In this document: positions 38,470 to 51,155 of the stretch, in pieces
Layout: every line of letters begins with the position of its first letter
Position numbering within the stretch: the first letter of the stretch is position 1
Assembly (NCBI RefSeq): GCF_000321225.1
Contig: NW_004450324.1
Span: 2,509,714-2,573,713, forward strand
Source of the DNA: Odobenus rosmarus divergens
Lineage: Eukaryota > Chordata > Mammalia > Carnivora > Odobenidae
Length of the DNA: 64,000 nucleotides
Reading direction: 5' to 3'
Notes under the pieces: generated by a model
The model's database searches: none
What the model was told of the DNA's origin: nothing
What the model saw: the letters and a program-made list of their open reading frames with translations, nothing else
Position numbers and translations under genes: made by a program

Positions 38470-38720
38470 GTCAATATCAGTAATAGTAACAACTACTTAA
38501 TACTAGTGCTAAGTGATTTCTATGTGTTTACATATATCTTGTCATTTGATATTTCTCCATATTCTGTGAGATATGGGCATTTATTCTCATTTTAAAATGG
38601 GGAAATTGAGGTTTGGGTAAGTAAGGCAGTTTGTTAAGTTCTCATAGCTGGGGTGTGAGTAGAAGCTGGTATTTGAACCTGTATCTGTTTTAATGACTGC
38701 AGTCTGTCTTAATCACTAGT
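38470..38720 (+). mobile_element. MIR SINE
   Basis: 'actagtgctaagtgatttct', 'ttaaaatggggaaattgagg', 'gttctcatagctggggtgtg' and 'ggtatttgaacctgtatctg' follow MIR order. Confidence 0.7.
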
Positions 38721-41614
38721 ACTAAAGGACAGGCAGAAAAACAACTACTCTGGGGTTGGCATACCCCAGGACTTAGCTTAGAAGGTTTAGGGTTAGAAGG
38801 ATTCTAGGCTATTGTTGGCATTTTGCAGAACAGAAAGCCTAATTCAGTAGGCATCATCTGGAGCAACTTGAAAAACACTGAGGAGCCTTGTCAGATCTTA
38901 TGCCCCTGTGGGAAGCGCAGTAACTTAAGGGCTTTGGTTTTGATGATTCAACATACTCGCAGGCACTCAAGCCCAGATGGGATGACAACTCTCAAGCAAA
39001 CAGGCCCCATGCCAACCAGCCCTCCTCCAGGAAGCTTCTAGGGCTGCTTAAGACTGGGAAGAGATTCAGCAACTCTTCAAATCACAGGAGGTCTCCTGAG
39101 GTCTGGCCCATCCTGATATAACCCTGAAACCTAGAAACCTGGAAGAAACTGGATGCCCATGAGCTGAAGTTCCCCTAACATGGACTGTGGACTCCGGGAA
39201 TCCTGAAATCATGACCCAATATGTAGTTTCTCAAGCAGATACTAAAAATACAATTATAGTCTTGGGGTTTCCCAAAATGTTGGAGAATGAATTAATAATT
39301 GGGATTATGTGGGTTACTAGCAAATTCAAGTGGTTGCTTTATCAGATTCATAACCTTTCCCCAATTCCATGCACTGTCTGATATCTAAGAATATGTGTAT
39401 TTGCTGCATGGGAAGAAGGGGTAAGAATGTATACTTACGTGTTTTAGATATATATTCTACCAAATTCTGCAGCAAATTTCAAATGTAAATCCTGGTCAGT
39501 TACTGCCATTTGATACATGTTAAGGTTATGAGAAAGTGTGGCATCTATTTTGAAATTTAAGGTAAAGAAGGGAAAGGGTGAAATAAGGCCACAATATTTC
39601 TTATACCCCTCCCTGACATTTAATGTACATAAGTGGCCTTCCTTGGATTGATCAAACATAGATAATATATGAGTATTAAATTATGGAAATTAAGGCAATT
39701 ATTGTTAAGAAGAAGCCTACTCTTTCCAACAACTATAAACAATGTCCGAATCATGCGCAAATTAATCTAGTAAGCCTCAGTAATTATGCTAATGACTGAA
39801 TACTTTCCTAGTAAGTGCATTTTCACAAAAATATCATTTCCTATACTGAACATGTTGCCTCTCATCTACCAAATGTTATAAAAAAACCCAGATATACCAA
39901 TTCCTTTCCATCAGCATTGCGCTTTGGAATCAGACCATATTACACGTGTAAAAATACATACAGTTAATGAATCTTATCAGTAGTCCTACTATTACACTGT
40001 TACTGCTGCTCACCCACCTAAGTGAGGATGTCCTTTGAATTGTAGTTTAGTGGTGGTGATATGGTTTCTTTCTTCAGCTCAGCTTGTAAATGAAGGTTTA
40101 TATATGTGGTACTGCTCAAGGAGCAGTCTGTGGGCATGAGCTGGAGTGATGTTTCCTTGCTCCGACGGAGAGCATGCCTGGGACTTTGCCTGTTTAGCCC
40201 CATATGCTATAAGGTCAACTAATCTGTGCTATTGTAAATGACCACCTAACAGGTTGCTTTGTGTTAAACATTTTTATGTTTATCCTTGTTCACTGTTTCT
40301 TATTCTTGGACTCAGAAGTAAGATTTGGAATCTAATGGGTATGCCCATAATAATTAAGTCATTTTATTAACAAGTTAACATAGAATCTACTTAATATTAA
40401 GTTGTTTTAATAATAAGGTAATTTAACTTCCTAACACTTACCCAGGTTAATATATTACACAATTATCTATTTTCTTTATGAAGAACTGTCCTTGGGTCCT
40501 TGCGCATAGTAGAAATAACATAATTTGGGGAGTTGGACAAATAGTGATTCTCATCCCAGTTCTGACACTTAAAACCTTGGAATAGAGTTCAAGTTTTATT
40601 TCTTATAAACTGGGAATAACAATATATTTTCCCCATATTTCTTGCGTTAAAAAAGATAAAGGAAATAAAATTGCACAGCACAGAATCTGGCATTTTAATT
40701 CATTGCTTAACAAATGTTACCTCCCCCTTCTCTTCTAGGACTCTCCCGCAGACTACCGCCTTTCCACGGCCATGACTTTTATTTAGGTTCAACCAAATGC
40801 CATCCGGCTGAGGCCAAGACCAGGCGAAACTGATCTCAATGTGACTGAAATATAATGGATTCAGTTTGGGTCCGAATCAGAGACCTCCAGATTTTGCACA
40901 TAAAATACTTGGGTTCTTTGTGTAGACAGAAAGGTTGCTAAAGGCAGTTTCCATGATTTTGTAATTGAACAGACATTTGATGCATCTGACCAGATAAGGC
41001 AGTAAAGCAGTTATTTTGTTTTTCTTTAGCTATTTACCAGGATTTATCTGAGATAATATTTGTGCTCTTCCTCCTCTTCCCCCCCCCACCCCCGCACAAT
41101 ATTAACTTAGGGCCAAACCAAATAATAGGGCATTTGTTGGGCCACAGATGCTTTCTTGTATGAGGGGAGGCAGCTGAATTCAGTTAAAAGAGCACAGGAG
41201 TCCAGAAACGAGGAATTTAGCCTGGTTTGTCACTAATGCGTCATCTCCCATAAATCACTCCCCTCAGTTTGTTTTGCCTGTAAATGGCCAGACAAGAGAA
41301 GGATTATTAAATTCTTTATATGTAGGCTACCTTCATAATAGCATTAATGTCGTTTTGTTTTTGTATTAAATAATGGGATAATTAACTTTTCTTAGTACCC
41401 GATTTAAATATTCTCTTTTTAGCACATTATACATACCAGTTTGTCTTATTGTGTATTCTCCTAGTGTCTGTAAAGATAAAAGTCTTACTAAATTAAAAAA
41501 AAAAAGTTTACTAAATAACCCGTCTCTCACTCAGTGCTTTCAAAATCCGTTTGTTTCCCCAAGAATCTTTTCTCCAATTTCGAACACTAATTTGTAGTGA
41601 AGTTCCTCAATGTT

Positions 41615-41629
41615 CCAGCAGGGGGTGCT
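41615..41629 (+). promoter_or_regulatory. CTCF-like core motif, forward
   Basis: CCAGCAGGGGGTGCT differs from the CTCF core CCAGCAGGGGGCGCT at one base. It lies about 1 kb 3' of the first recognised XIRP2 exon. Occupancy is unknown. Confidence 0.5.
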
Positions 41630-42374
41630 ATCTAAGAAGACTGGCAGGAGGCCCTGGAGTGATACTATTTATTTTGGAAGGACTCGAGCTGCTTCTGTGA
41701 TTTCTGTACATTCATTCAAAATCCATGCTGCATCTAAAATGGATTTTAATGACTATGTAAAAACTTAAATGTCATTTGGAATTACAATATTGTTAATGAG
41801 TTTGGCACAGTCAGCCTTGTCTCTAAATAATTTGTAAAGAAGAATGTTAAGAGTTAGCTATTTTAGAACACCACCCTTCTTGGCTATTCTTTCTCTCTCT
41901 TTCTCTTTTGGTTAAATGAACAACTTTGCTAATTTGGAGATTATAATTATAAAAGAGTATCCTTATATTCCATTAAGCTATAAAGCTGCTACTAATAAAA
42001 TGACTCATCAAATCCTGTGGATTGAAGGCCACAGATGATGGAACCCAACAAATTCTTTTGAATATGACTTTATTATGCTTTGGCTCTAAAAATTGGTGGT
42101 CCTACTGAATCCTGCTGTTTCCTATAATCATAATTGGTTTAGCAGAGTGCCTACATTGCTAATCTCCCTCATTTCTATGTTGATTAAGCTACTCCTAATG
42201 GATTTAGTGCATACAGAGAAATGAGAAAAGCAAAAAAAAGATACTTCCAGTGAATTTAATGAACTATACATGAGACCGAGGAGGGCGGCATGCAGACCCA
42301 CATTATTAAAATCTGAAATTAATTCCCAACATTCCTGAGGAGAATAGCTATAAGGTTAAATGATAATGATGGCA

Positions 42375-42590
42375 ATAATAACACATTTATACCCTGTCTT
42401 ATGGCTTCCACGTAAATTATCTCTTTGACTTCTCTCTAAGACCCTCTGTGGTGGATGGCTATTCTCATTTTACAGTTAAGGAAACTGAAGCTCAGAGCGG
42501 GGTTAAGATAGTAGCCCAAATTCACACAGTGAGTAACCTCTGACTTTGATTCACACTATGTGATTTCTCCACTTTATCCCACTGCCCAGT
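42375..42590 (+). mobile_element. MIR SINE
   Basis: 'gctattctcattttacagtt', 'aaggaaactgaagctcagag' and 'aattcacacagtgagtaacc'. It ends about 90 bp from the splice donor of the neighbouring exon. Confidence 0.75.
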
Positions 42591-42678
42591 GGTATTCCTG
42601 TGCCGCGATGGAAGGAGGGTGTGTGAAGGGCAGACCAAAAGCCCACTGCCCTGTGCAGAACCACCGGGGGCAGCTTAC

Positions 42679-42839
42679 ATTGGCAGAGAAGCTGCGGCAG
42701 TCACCCCTGGAGACAGCTGCCTGGTACCTCTCCATCCGCTCCTTCAAGGACACCACTTCCTGGAGGTCCGACACGCCCTCGCTCTGGGCACCACTGTCTT
42801 CTGCAAATCCACTCGCGGGCTTATCAGGGCCAACAGTCA
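42679..42839 (-). CDS. XIRP2: XIRP2 exon with EPLIN-like KERMxRYQAAVS block and a likely start codon
   Basis: 161 nt; acceptor GTTTGTTTTCAG before 42839, donor AAT/GTAAGC after 42679. It begins with two bases of a split codon, then 53 residues: [20 protein letters not shown] then [20 protein letters not shown] and [13 protein letters not shown]. The ATG of [12 protein letters not shown] (42735-42733 region) corresponds to the start used in the standard human XIRP2 protein; the frame stays open to the acceptor, so longer isoforms read through from an upstream exon ending in phase 1. KERMxRYQAAVS also occurs in EPLIN/LIMA1 as KDRMAKYQAAVS, supporting an EPLIN-related origin of the short gene form. 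An antisense open frame over the same bases is a shadow. Confidence 0.92.
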
Positions 42840-43119
42840 CTGAAAACAAACGTAGCATACTCAGATACGTGTTTCGGGCTTTGAAAAGCAAATAGCATCA
42901 CCTTATGAACAGTAAAGGCATTTTAAATACCTGCTCTCATAAAACAGACTGCAACATTTCACAGTACTGTGTTTTCAATGTCCCACAGTCACCCTCTTCT
43001 CGTCAAGCTTTCAAGCAAAGCTACAAAATGCCTATACAGGAGCATACGGTTATGTGCACGTCAAACAAAAAACATTGTCTCCACTCCTACTTCTGTGATT
43101 ATTCTGATGAAAAATAGTT

Positions 43120-43370
43120 ATTAAGAGCTTCATAATGTTAATAATGAACATTCCTGAGGCACCGTGTGTTGAATTTAGGCTAAATGCTGTAAGAGCATGA
43201 TCTCATTTACTTCTCTAACAACCTCATGAGGTAGGTGCTATTCTTTTCTGAAATTTATAGATAAGAATATAGAGAGTCACAGTGGTTAGAAAACTTTCCC
43301 ATGATCACACAACTAATTGGAGGCAGATTTGATGGGTGGACTAAAACTTTAGCGAGTCTAAAAATTGCTC
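43120..43370 (+). mobile_element. MIR SINE
   Basis: 'aacaacctcatgaggtaggt', 'taagaatatagagagtcaca' and 'catgatcacacaactaattg' follow MIR order. Confidence 0.7.
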
Positions 43371-44244
43371 TTTGCTTCTCTCTCCACCCCTTAACACTCG
43401 AGGAGATAGATCTAGCTAAAATAAGCCATTGCCATGAGAATTAGACTGTGGGTTTATTTCTTTTATTCACAGAGACATGTGTTACATGAGAGAGAAATAA
43501 TAGCACCGTTAGAAAAAGCTTTGTCAGTCACCCATTTCAGATGGTCTGATATTTTCCCATTTAAGCCATCTACCTGACAAAAATACAGGGTAACAGGAAT
43601 TACATGCTTGGAAACAGAGCAAAAGACTGATTGCATGATCACAGAATAACAGTTGTTAGAAACAGAAGGTCTTAAAGATCATACAGTCTAACCTAATCTA
43701 ACCAGCTCCTTTTAGGCATATGGAAACCTGTCTAAATGTTTCCTTATATGAAAGGAAGACAGGGACTCTTCAGGGCTCTTCAGTTATATGTACCAGAGCT
43801 GGTCTCAAAACTAGATTTTTCTTCTTTAATCTAGTATTCTTTGCTGTTATCACTCTGCTTGATGGTTTACTATTCACTCTTAAAGAACTCTAATTCCAGA
43901 ATCATGTGCAAGGGCTCTTTCTGGGACCAGTCGGGGTATGGTACCTATCTATATACAGATACATCCATACATGTATGCCTGTATGCATGTATTATGTATA
44001 TTCATTACTCATTCATGCACCCCCTGCCTTTCACCTTAGGACTGGTAGTTTCTGGAACTCATAGAGTAGGGCTGGCTCTTCAGGGTACTTTGTTATTTGG
44101 ATGGGTCTGATTTAATCACTGTACACTGTACACCAAAACCCAAACAATCCCAGGTGACAGATAACCAAGCTGTTTCTTCCCTTTCCTGTTCTTCCTACCT
44201 CCTCTGCCAGCTCCCACATCGAGCCATCTTACAGAATTGTTTTC

Positions 44245-44462
44245 TTTTTCTTTTCTTTCTTTCTTTCTTTTTTTTAAAAGATTTATTTATTTATTTATTT
44301 GACAGATAGATAGCACAAGCAGGCAGAGTGGCAGGCAGAGGGAGAGGGAGAAGCAGGCTCTCTGCTGAGCAGGGAGCCAGACGTGGGGCTTGGTCCCAGG
44401 ACCCCAGGATCATGACCTGAGCCAAGGGCAGCCGCTTACCGACTGAGCCACCCAAGCACCCC
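44245..44462 (-). mobile_element. CAN-SINE (SINEC)
   Basis: Reverse-oriented, with a long TTTC-expanded tail at the left and head 'gagccacccaagcacccc' at the right. TTGTTT-CTTTTTCT-like sequence on each side suggests an imperfect target-site duplication. Confidence 0.93.
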
Positions 44463-45111
44463 TTGTTTGCTTTTTCTATTTTTAGTTTCTTTTAAGGTTT
44501 ATGTACACAACCGAAGATGAGAACAACTTCTGTGATCCAGAAAAAATTAAAAATCCTTTGTTTTGGTTCCACGAGTATCTGGTTTTCCATAGGGACTTCA
44601 TATTCAAATAAACATTTTCACATATTTCAATTAAAATTGTAAATATATTTTACTTAACATAAATACAAAATATACAGGAATATGAAGTTGTGATACATGC
44701 ACGCGATGATTGTACAACGCTGATGTGTATATAACAAATGTCAGTTATTTGTGAAATTCACCTGTCATTCAAAACTTCATACCCATACAAAAGTACATCC
44801 TTCCAGTTGATTCTGATAAAAACACATTCTCACATGCTACTGAAAGTTTTTCACATGATAAAGAAAATATATCTCTATTTTCCCCTGTGGATTATCTATC
44901 TACACAGATGAATTCAGTTTATATTAACTATACTTACTTTGTTGTGAATGATCACTATATAGATTTTATTGAACATGACTCCCTAAAGTTTTTCCACATT
45001 AAAATAAAAATTTCATTTTGTGTATTCTGTTCATAAAAGATGTCACTCTTTTATCTTAACAGAAAGTCAGCAGTTTATTTTTGCTAAAATTTACAGATGG
45101 CATTTACTTTT

Positions 45112-45311
45112 CTTTATTTTTTAAAGATTTTATTTATTTATTTGAGAGAGAGAGAAAATGAGAGATAGAAAGCACGAGAGGGAAGAGGGTCAGAGGGAGA
45201 AGCAGACTCCCCGCTGAGCAGGGAGCCCAATGCGGGACTCGATCCCCGGACTCCAGGATCATGACCTGAGCTGAAGGCAGTCACTTAACCAACTGAGCCA
45301 CCCAGGAGCCC
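45112..45311 (-). mobile_element. CAN-SINE (SINEC)
   Basis: Reverse-oriented: 'ttaaagattttatttattta' to 'aactgagccacccaggagcc'. Flanks GGCATTTACTTT and AGCATCTACTTT look like a diverged target-site duplication. Confidence 0.93.
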
Positions 45312-45709
45312 AGCATCTACTTTCCAAATATTTGACTTTTATCATTTTTCATCCTACCGGCAAATGCCCAAGATTAATGGTCAGGAAATCAGTGGCCTGA
45401 TTATTAAGAGATTTGGATTCCATTGCCTTGTGGACTTTCATTTTGATCACAGAAAAGACACTACATTTTAATTTCTCTCTCCTTCCCATCAGTAACTTTG
45501 CCTACACAGGTGGTCATAGAGTAGAAAACTACCTTGAGTTAATAAGCTGTATCCATATTGTTTAACCTTCTAAGTCAACATCTATCCTTTCTTCACCTCA
45601 TAAACAAGTGATGCTTCCTGCCCAGTGTACTCTAAGGCAGTGTATCTATCTGCTCCTATCTTGATGCTGATGACACCTGATACAACTTTTTAAGGTTGAT
45701 AAGACAGCC

Positions 45710-46117
45710 CCCCCTTTTAAGATTTATTTATTTATTTTATTTTATTTAAAGATTTCATTTATTTATTTGAGAGAGAGAGAACGAGAGAGAGCACGAGAGG
45801 GAAGAGGGTCCGAGGGAGAACAGACTCCCCGCTGAGCAGGGAGCCCGACGCGGGACTCGATCCTGGGAAGTGCAGGATCATGACCTGAGCCGAAGGCAGT
45901 CGCCTAACCAACTGAGCCACCCAGGCGCCCTATTTATTTTAGAAAGAGAGCGTTGGGGGTGGGCAGAGGCAGAGGGAAAAGGAGAGAGAGAATCTCAAGC
46001 AGACTTTGCGCGGAGCACAGAACCCTGCGCGGGGCTCGATCTCATGACCCCGAGATCATGACTTGAACCGAAACCAAGAGTCAGATGCTCTACCGACTGT
46101 GCCACCCAGGCGCCCCT
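45710..46117 (-). mobile_element. Nested CAN-SINE pair (younger copy inside an older copy's tail)
   Basis: The outer copy runs from the T-rich stretch after 45709 to 46117, flanked by AGACAGCC at 45702-45709 and 46118-46125. A second complete copy, about 45741-45930 ending 'gagccacccaggcgccc', sits in its A/T-rich tail in the same orientation. The outer copy has the 'aatctcaagcagactttgcg' type middle; the inner has the 'cagactccccgctgagcagg' type, so two subfamilies are involved. Confidence 0.92.
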
Positions 46118-46479
46118 AGACAGCCTCTTTCTTAGGGATAGGTGAGGAAGAAGACAGGGACATTGGTCACCTGACCTCCTGCTGCGCCATTTCAGAAGGC
46201 TTGAATGTAACTGAGGTCGGAGAACAGTATGGAATGAGTTTAGGGGAACTTTAAAGAGAGAGGTGACACATAAGAACAAGTAAAGATGCCCTTGTAATAA
46301 AATACCTATGGAAAAATAGGGGGAATTTGCATACATTTAAGTATGGAAATCATACTGTGAAAGAACATGCCATAAGGCTAAAGTGGTCTGTGAAAGAGGA
46401 CGGGAAAACAAACTTTTCAAATGACCATTTCTATTAGAAAGCATTATAAATATTAACATCACAAAATCATTGTACTAGA

Positions 46480-46640
46480 AGTAACTTGTCTCTGGGGCTT
46501 AGTGGCAATTCGTTGTGCAGATGACTAAATGAAAATCCAAAGAAGTTCAGTGAATTCTCCCAAATCTCCAGAGTTAATGGCATAGCTGGACATAGAATCC
46601 ATTGCACCCTAAATATCAACTGTTTTCTTTTGTTTGCTGA
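46480..46640 (+). mobile_element. MIR SINE fragment
   Basis: 'tgcagatgactaaatgaaaa', 'caaatctccagagttaatgg' and 'catagctggacatagaatcc' resemble the MIR second half. Confidence 0.45.
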
Positions 46641-46894
46641 TGAGAAAATAATTGCTAATCCACCCAAAATAGTCAATCTTTGTAGAACAGAATAAATCCT
46701 ACAAAGCAGAAAAAACATAGAAGGAAGCACTTTGAAAGAAAATGAAACACTAAAAAATACAAGCTGTTATCATGAAAATGATTATATGCCAAGGATAAGA
46801 ATGTCTTTTACAAGAAGAATTCTGAGGTTCTTAGGGAAAAGATTTATATTATTATTTTTTATAATATGCTACACATAGATCTAACTTATGTCCA

Positions 46895-46958
46895 CTTATG
46901 TATACTTATGTATGTATACAGATGTATACAGATACATACATATATAAGTATACATAAG
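46895..46958. repeat. Imperfect inverted repeat in TATA-rich tract
   Basis: CTTATGTATACTTATG (46895-46910) faces its near-complement TATAAGTATACATAAG (46943-46958), 15 of 16 positions pairing, around a 32-nt centre that is itself TATAC/TACATA-rich. Confidence 0.75.
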
Positions 46959-48719
46959 TATACACTTACATCCACTTCCTATTTTCTTAAATCATAAGAG
47001 ATGTGTGACTACAAATCTATTTTCTTGAGCTTGAAACATGTGCTTTTCTTCTGCAGTTTTTAAAAACAAGGTAACTAAATCAATCAACCAATAAAATTTA
47101 CAAAATTACAAAACTCATTATACCTTCCTGAATTTTACTTTTTATGGAGAGTCCATGTTTAAAGCATTTTTTAAAAAGCAAAGTAGTACAATATAAGATA
47201 AACTGCTCTTCCTTTCCAGACCAATTATTCACATGCCTGTAGTCAGTCATAGAAGGATTGCATAGGCACCCTTCTGTGTTTCTATGGAGTAAAATAATAG
47301 CTTTTAAGAAGTCAGATATAGAAAACAATGAGGAATAGTCAATGTAATTAATGCACTCTGGGATTTTCTTCTCATTTCACCACTTCTATTATCAGTGAAA
47401 GAGTTCTTAGAAATACGCACAGATTAGTATTAACAGACATTTCGAAAGGGTTCATTATTATGAACCATTCTTCTAATCAGCTGTTCAGGAAATTTTAAGT
47501 TTGGAATCCAGTGGTTTATAAAAGGGTATGTTCTTACAACATTAACAAATAACAGGTCTCTCTTCATTTCCCATTAAACAAATAATTGTCTAGAACTCTG
47601 AAGTAATAAATTATATATACGATCCTAAGATCTTCATAGAGTAAGAATTTGGAAATAAAGGTCAATGGTTTGATATGATAGTGCTGGGATCGGTGCATTG
47701 CTTGAAAATATGGTCAAAGTCAGAAAAATGTCTTTTCAGAAAACACCCAGTGTGGCACAGTTCACAAAGCCAAGTGCTCTGTCATGATTTTATTTCTAAA
47801 GCAAGATTCCACCTCAGCACATTTTCTGAATGTAAATATTTCTTACTTTCGAAATATGGGAGGCACATTTCTAAACTGTAGTTGATATAAAGTTTTATGG
47901 AAAGGATGACCGTATAACAATACCATAATGGATGTAATTGGATGAAAGGTAGATATTAAACACCAGGGCTTCAAAACTGGCTTACACAAATACTGTTTAA
48001 ATTTTTGTGAGTCACCTATTTCTTTTCTCTTTTGCCCACCCAATATGGATTATGTGGAAGTCTGTAGAATAAAGTAAAATCCCTTGACCTCTGCATTTCA
48101 TTGACAGACCACTTGCTAGTGTTGCACAGCTGATAATAGCTGTGTCTGATTTACAGCAGACACCTGGCTGAGGTAAAATCAGAAGAAAAGAAAGCTGTCA
48201 GAGATGAGAAAAGAACTAGGGGTATTAAAGTTTTTAGAAGAGTTAAAATACACACTGGGGGCAGTAAATAGAATAATATATGCTGTGGAAAAGAAAATCA
48301 CTAACATTAACAGCAATGTGAAAGGAGATGACAGAGAACAGAGAGCAAAGTCCAAACTGTAAATTGACAGCATTTCAGTGAGAGGCTGGGTGGGGCGGGA
48401 GAAGGGGGAGTGGGAGTCAGAACAAATAAGGTAAATTTGAAGAAAAATTGCTAAAAATAAAATTTAGGCATAGACTTAAAATATTTACCATAATCCAGAA
48501 GTAAAATTAAGTTTGAAACACCAATATAACAGTAAATCCTTGTAAAACATTGCAAGTTTTAAAAGGAGAGAGAAAAATTCTACAATTATCTAAAATTATG
48601 AAGAGTTTCTGTGATGAAGAAACCAAATTCAGACATCCTTAGATGTCCTCTTTATCACACTGAACACTAAAAGGAATTAGAAAATTGGTTACTGGTTACT
48701 GAAATTTTAGTTTTGTGAG

Positions 48720-49240
48720 CTAGAGTCTGTATGAATCCAAGCTGGTACTCAAGTGAGACGTCGACACAAACTCAAAGACAGTACGTATAACAAAAGTCAC
48801 TCCAAAAGAAAACAAAGGGCCTTAACATATAATACCTAAACAAGAAGGTAGAAATAAGATCAGATGTAATAGTCATAAAAATAAACACAGGTCAAACTCC
48901 ACCCTGAAAGACAAACAAATAAATCCAACCATATGCCACCCACAAGAAATCAACCTAAAACAAAACACAAAACTTAGAAAATATTCGGTAAAAATGTAAC
49001 AGGCGAATATAAAATGAAGAAAAGTCATTGTGGCTATATTCTTTTCATGCAAAATAACATTAAAGACAAAGTACCCTAAATGAGATAGCAGGGCCATCAA
49101 TAGTTGGAAGATACTAATCCCACTATGAAGCTATAACACTGTAGGCCTCTATGTGTGGACTAGCATAGTACAGAAACATACAAACACCATCAATAACAAG
49201 AAAAAGAACTCTATGGAAATCTAATTACTGTGGGTGACAT
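48720..49240 (+). mobile_element. LINE-1 ORF2-like remnant
   Basis: A-rich tract with 'ccacccacaagaaatcaacc', 'cattaaagacaaagtaccct' and 'catcaatagttggaagatac', resembling decayed L1 ORF2 nucleotide sequence. No open frame of useful length. Confidence 0.45.
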
Positions 49241-49277
49241 TCACATATTTCCCTCTATCTTTGCCATTTGAAATTTC

Positions 49278-49476
49278 TTCCTTTTTTTAAAAAACTATTT
49301 TGTTCATTTATCCGAGAGAGACAGAGATAGTGAGAGAGAGCGCAAGGGGGAAGGAGGGAGAAAAGCAGACTCCCCGCCGAGCAGCGAGCCCAATGCAGGG
49401 CTGGATCCCAGAACCCTGGAATCATGGCCTGAGCTGAAGGCAGACTCTTAACCGACTGAGCTACCCAGGCACCCCA
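49278..49476 (-). mobile_element. CAN-SINE (SINEC) with 14-bp target-site duplication
   Basis: Reverse-oriented and more diverged than neighbours ('gagctacccaggcacccc'). Flanks CCATTTGAAATTTC (49264-49277) and CCATATGAAATTTC (49477-49490) differ at one base. Confidence 0.93.
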
Positions 49477-50204
49477 CCATATGAAATTTCAAAAGGAAAT
49501 GATTTGCACTATATAATTAATAAGCCTTCTTTTAATATATTTATTATCATTAAACAAATATTGGTTATCTACAGTAAGCACATGATGCATTCACTATGCT
49601 CCCCAGCTTTCAGACTAGTTGGAAAGAAAAACAGGCAATTACAACCCAAGAGTTAATGGGTTTGCCCCTGGTGAGTTGAGAGCCTCCCGGGGAGGACATA
49701 ATCCACTCAGGTGTGTCAATGAGCAGGTGTCAGGGAAAGCATCCTGAGAAGTAGGACATCTGCACTGAAACATGAAGGAGTTGGCCACATGAGTATGTGG
49801 AAGAGCAACGGGGTGAGACAGCAGCATTACCAACAAGTCACGTTGGGGAAACTGGCTAATGCTTTTGTGGAAAACATCCAACAGTTCCTCACCTCACAGC
49901 ACATTACAGGGTAATAGATGGAGTGAAGAACTAAATGCTTTTTAAAATGATGAAAAATCTTCAGAGAAGTAGAAAATGATTTCAATTGGACTTTCTAAGC
50001 ATAAAAAAAGTGTAAAGTCAAAAATTTTTTAAACAAAAATAATTATAAAACAAAAGGAAAACTGGAGGGGGCAGTTATAATAAATAGGCTAAAAGCATTA
50101 CTTGTTTAGTAAAGAACACGAACACATCAGAAATAAAACTGCAAACATTATTGAACAACAGATAAAGGACTCAAAAGAATGACTCAACAAGTAAAAAAAC
50201 AATA

Positions 50205-50440
50205 GCAACTACATATGAAGTGTTTTCTATGTGTCAGACATTAATCCATGGAGTGCTCTCAACCACCCTATGATAGAGACTATTTTTATTTTTTTATCTC
50301 CATTTTACAGATAAGGAAACAGAGACACAGAAAGGTTACAATACTTGCTCAAGGACAGGTGGCTGGTGAGTGTCAGAGCTGGAAGGGAAAGCCACACAGT
50401 CTGGCTCCACGTTCTGTGACACTCCAATTCTGCGCTACTT
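50205..50440 (+). mobile_element. MIR SINE, near full length
   Basis: 'tttctatgtgtcagacatta', 'ctccattttacagataagga', 'aacagagacacagaaaggtt' and 'gctggtgagtgtcagagctg'. Confidence 0.8.
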
Positions 50441-51155
50441 CTCAAGGAATACACGGGTCCAAAAACCAAAGCCAAACCCAAATAATCACCTTCCCAGTAA
50501 ATCGATAAAGGAGACTTCAAATGACAAAGAGATGCCTTTTTCTGTGGTGAACTGCCTCTTATTGCATGTTTAATAAAAACATATAAAAAATAGTCCTAGA
50601 GAGCTAACCCAGTGCGTAATTATGACTCAAAAGAAATTCTAAGGTTTAATAGTGACTTGAACTCTTGAGCAAATAAATGAGAATTCAATGATTTCTTTTT
50701 CTTTGAACTTTTCTAAAGTTAATCCAAGAAATCTTTATTCAGTCCAAACTAAGAGCCCGACAGAACCCTTGCATGCCACACAGGCGCGCGAAGCTGACGC
50801 AAACACAGAGGGCAGCTTCAAGCAGGCAGACACACTTCCAGGGCCACATCAGTAGCCTTGCGGTTGTATTTTGGATGCATTATAAAGAAGTCAACTGCTT
50901 AGTACTTGGAAAATTGATTTAGAACTAAATTGGGAGAGTGAGGAACTAAATTCCACCAAATCTAAATCTGATCTATAACCCAGTTTGGATTTGTGAACAG
51001 GGTATCATACTGATGGACATAGCATTGGCTCACAGCCATTAGCATGAATAAGCTTTCTATAATTCTTAATATTTGCATATCCATCAGCTAATAATAAAAT
51101 TCATCTCTCTTAAACATTCGGAATGCTGCTGCCAAGTCAAATTTGTAATCAATTT

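Larger units (their letters stand above)
37983..42678 (-). other. XIRP2: XIRP2 intron (4.7 kb)
   Basis: Donor GTAAGCTGCC at 42678, acceptor GTCTTAG at 37983. It contains two MIRs and a CTCF-like motif, listed separately, and otherwise long repeat-poor AT-rich sequence (for example 39.0-40.5 and 41.7-42.25 kb). No further exon recognised. Confidence 0.85.

Noticed and set aside
42560..42895. 111-residue plus-strand frame over the first exon
   Set aside because: Antisense shadow of exon 42839-42679; no homology seen.
44476..44485. CTATTTTTAG as a MEF2 site
   Set aside because: It fits the consensus, but such ten-mers are frequent in AT-rich introns and nothing nearby supports a regulatory element.
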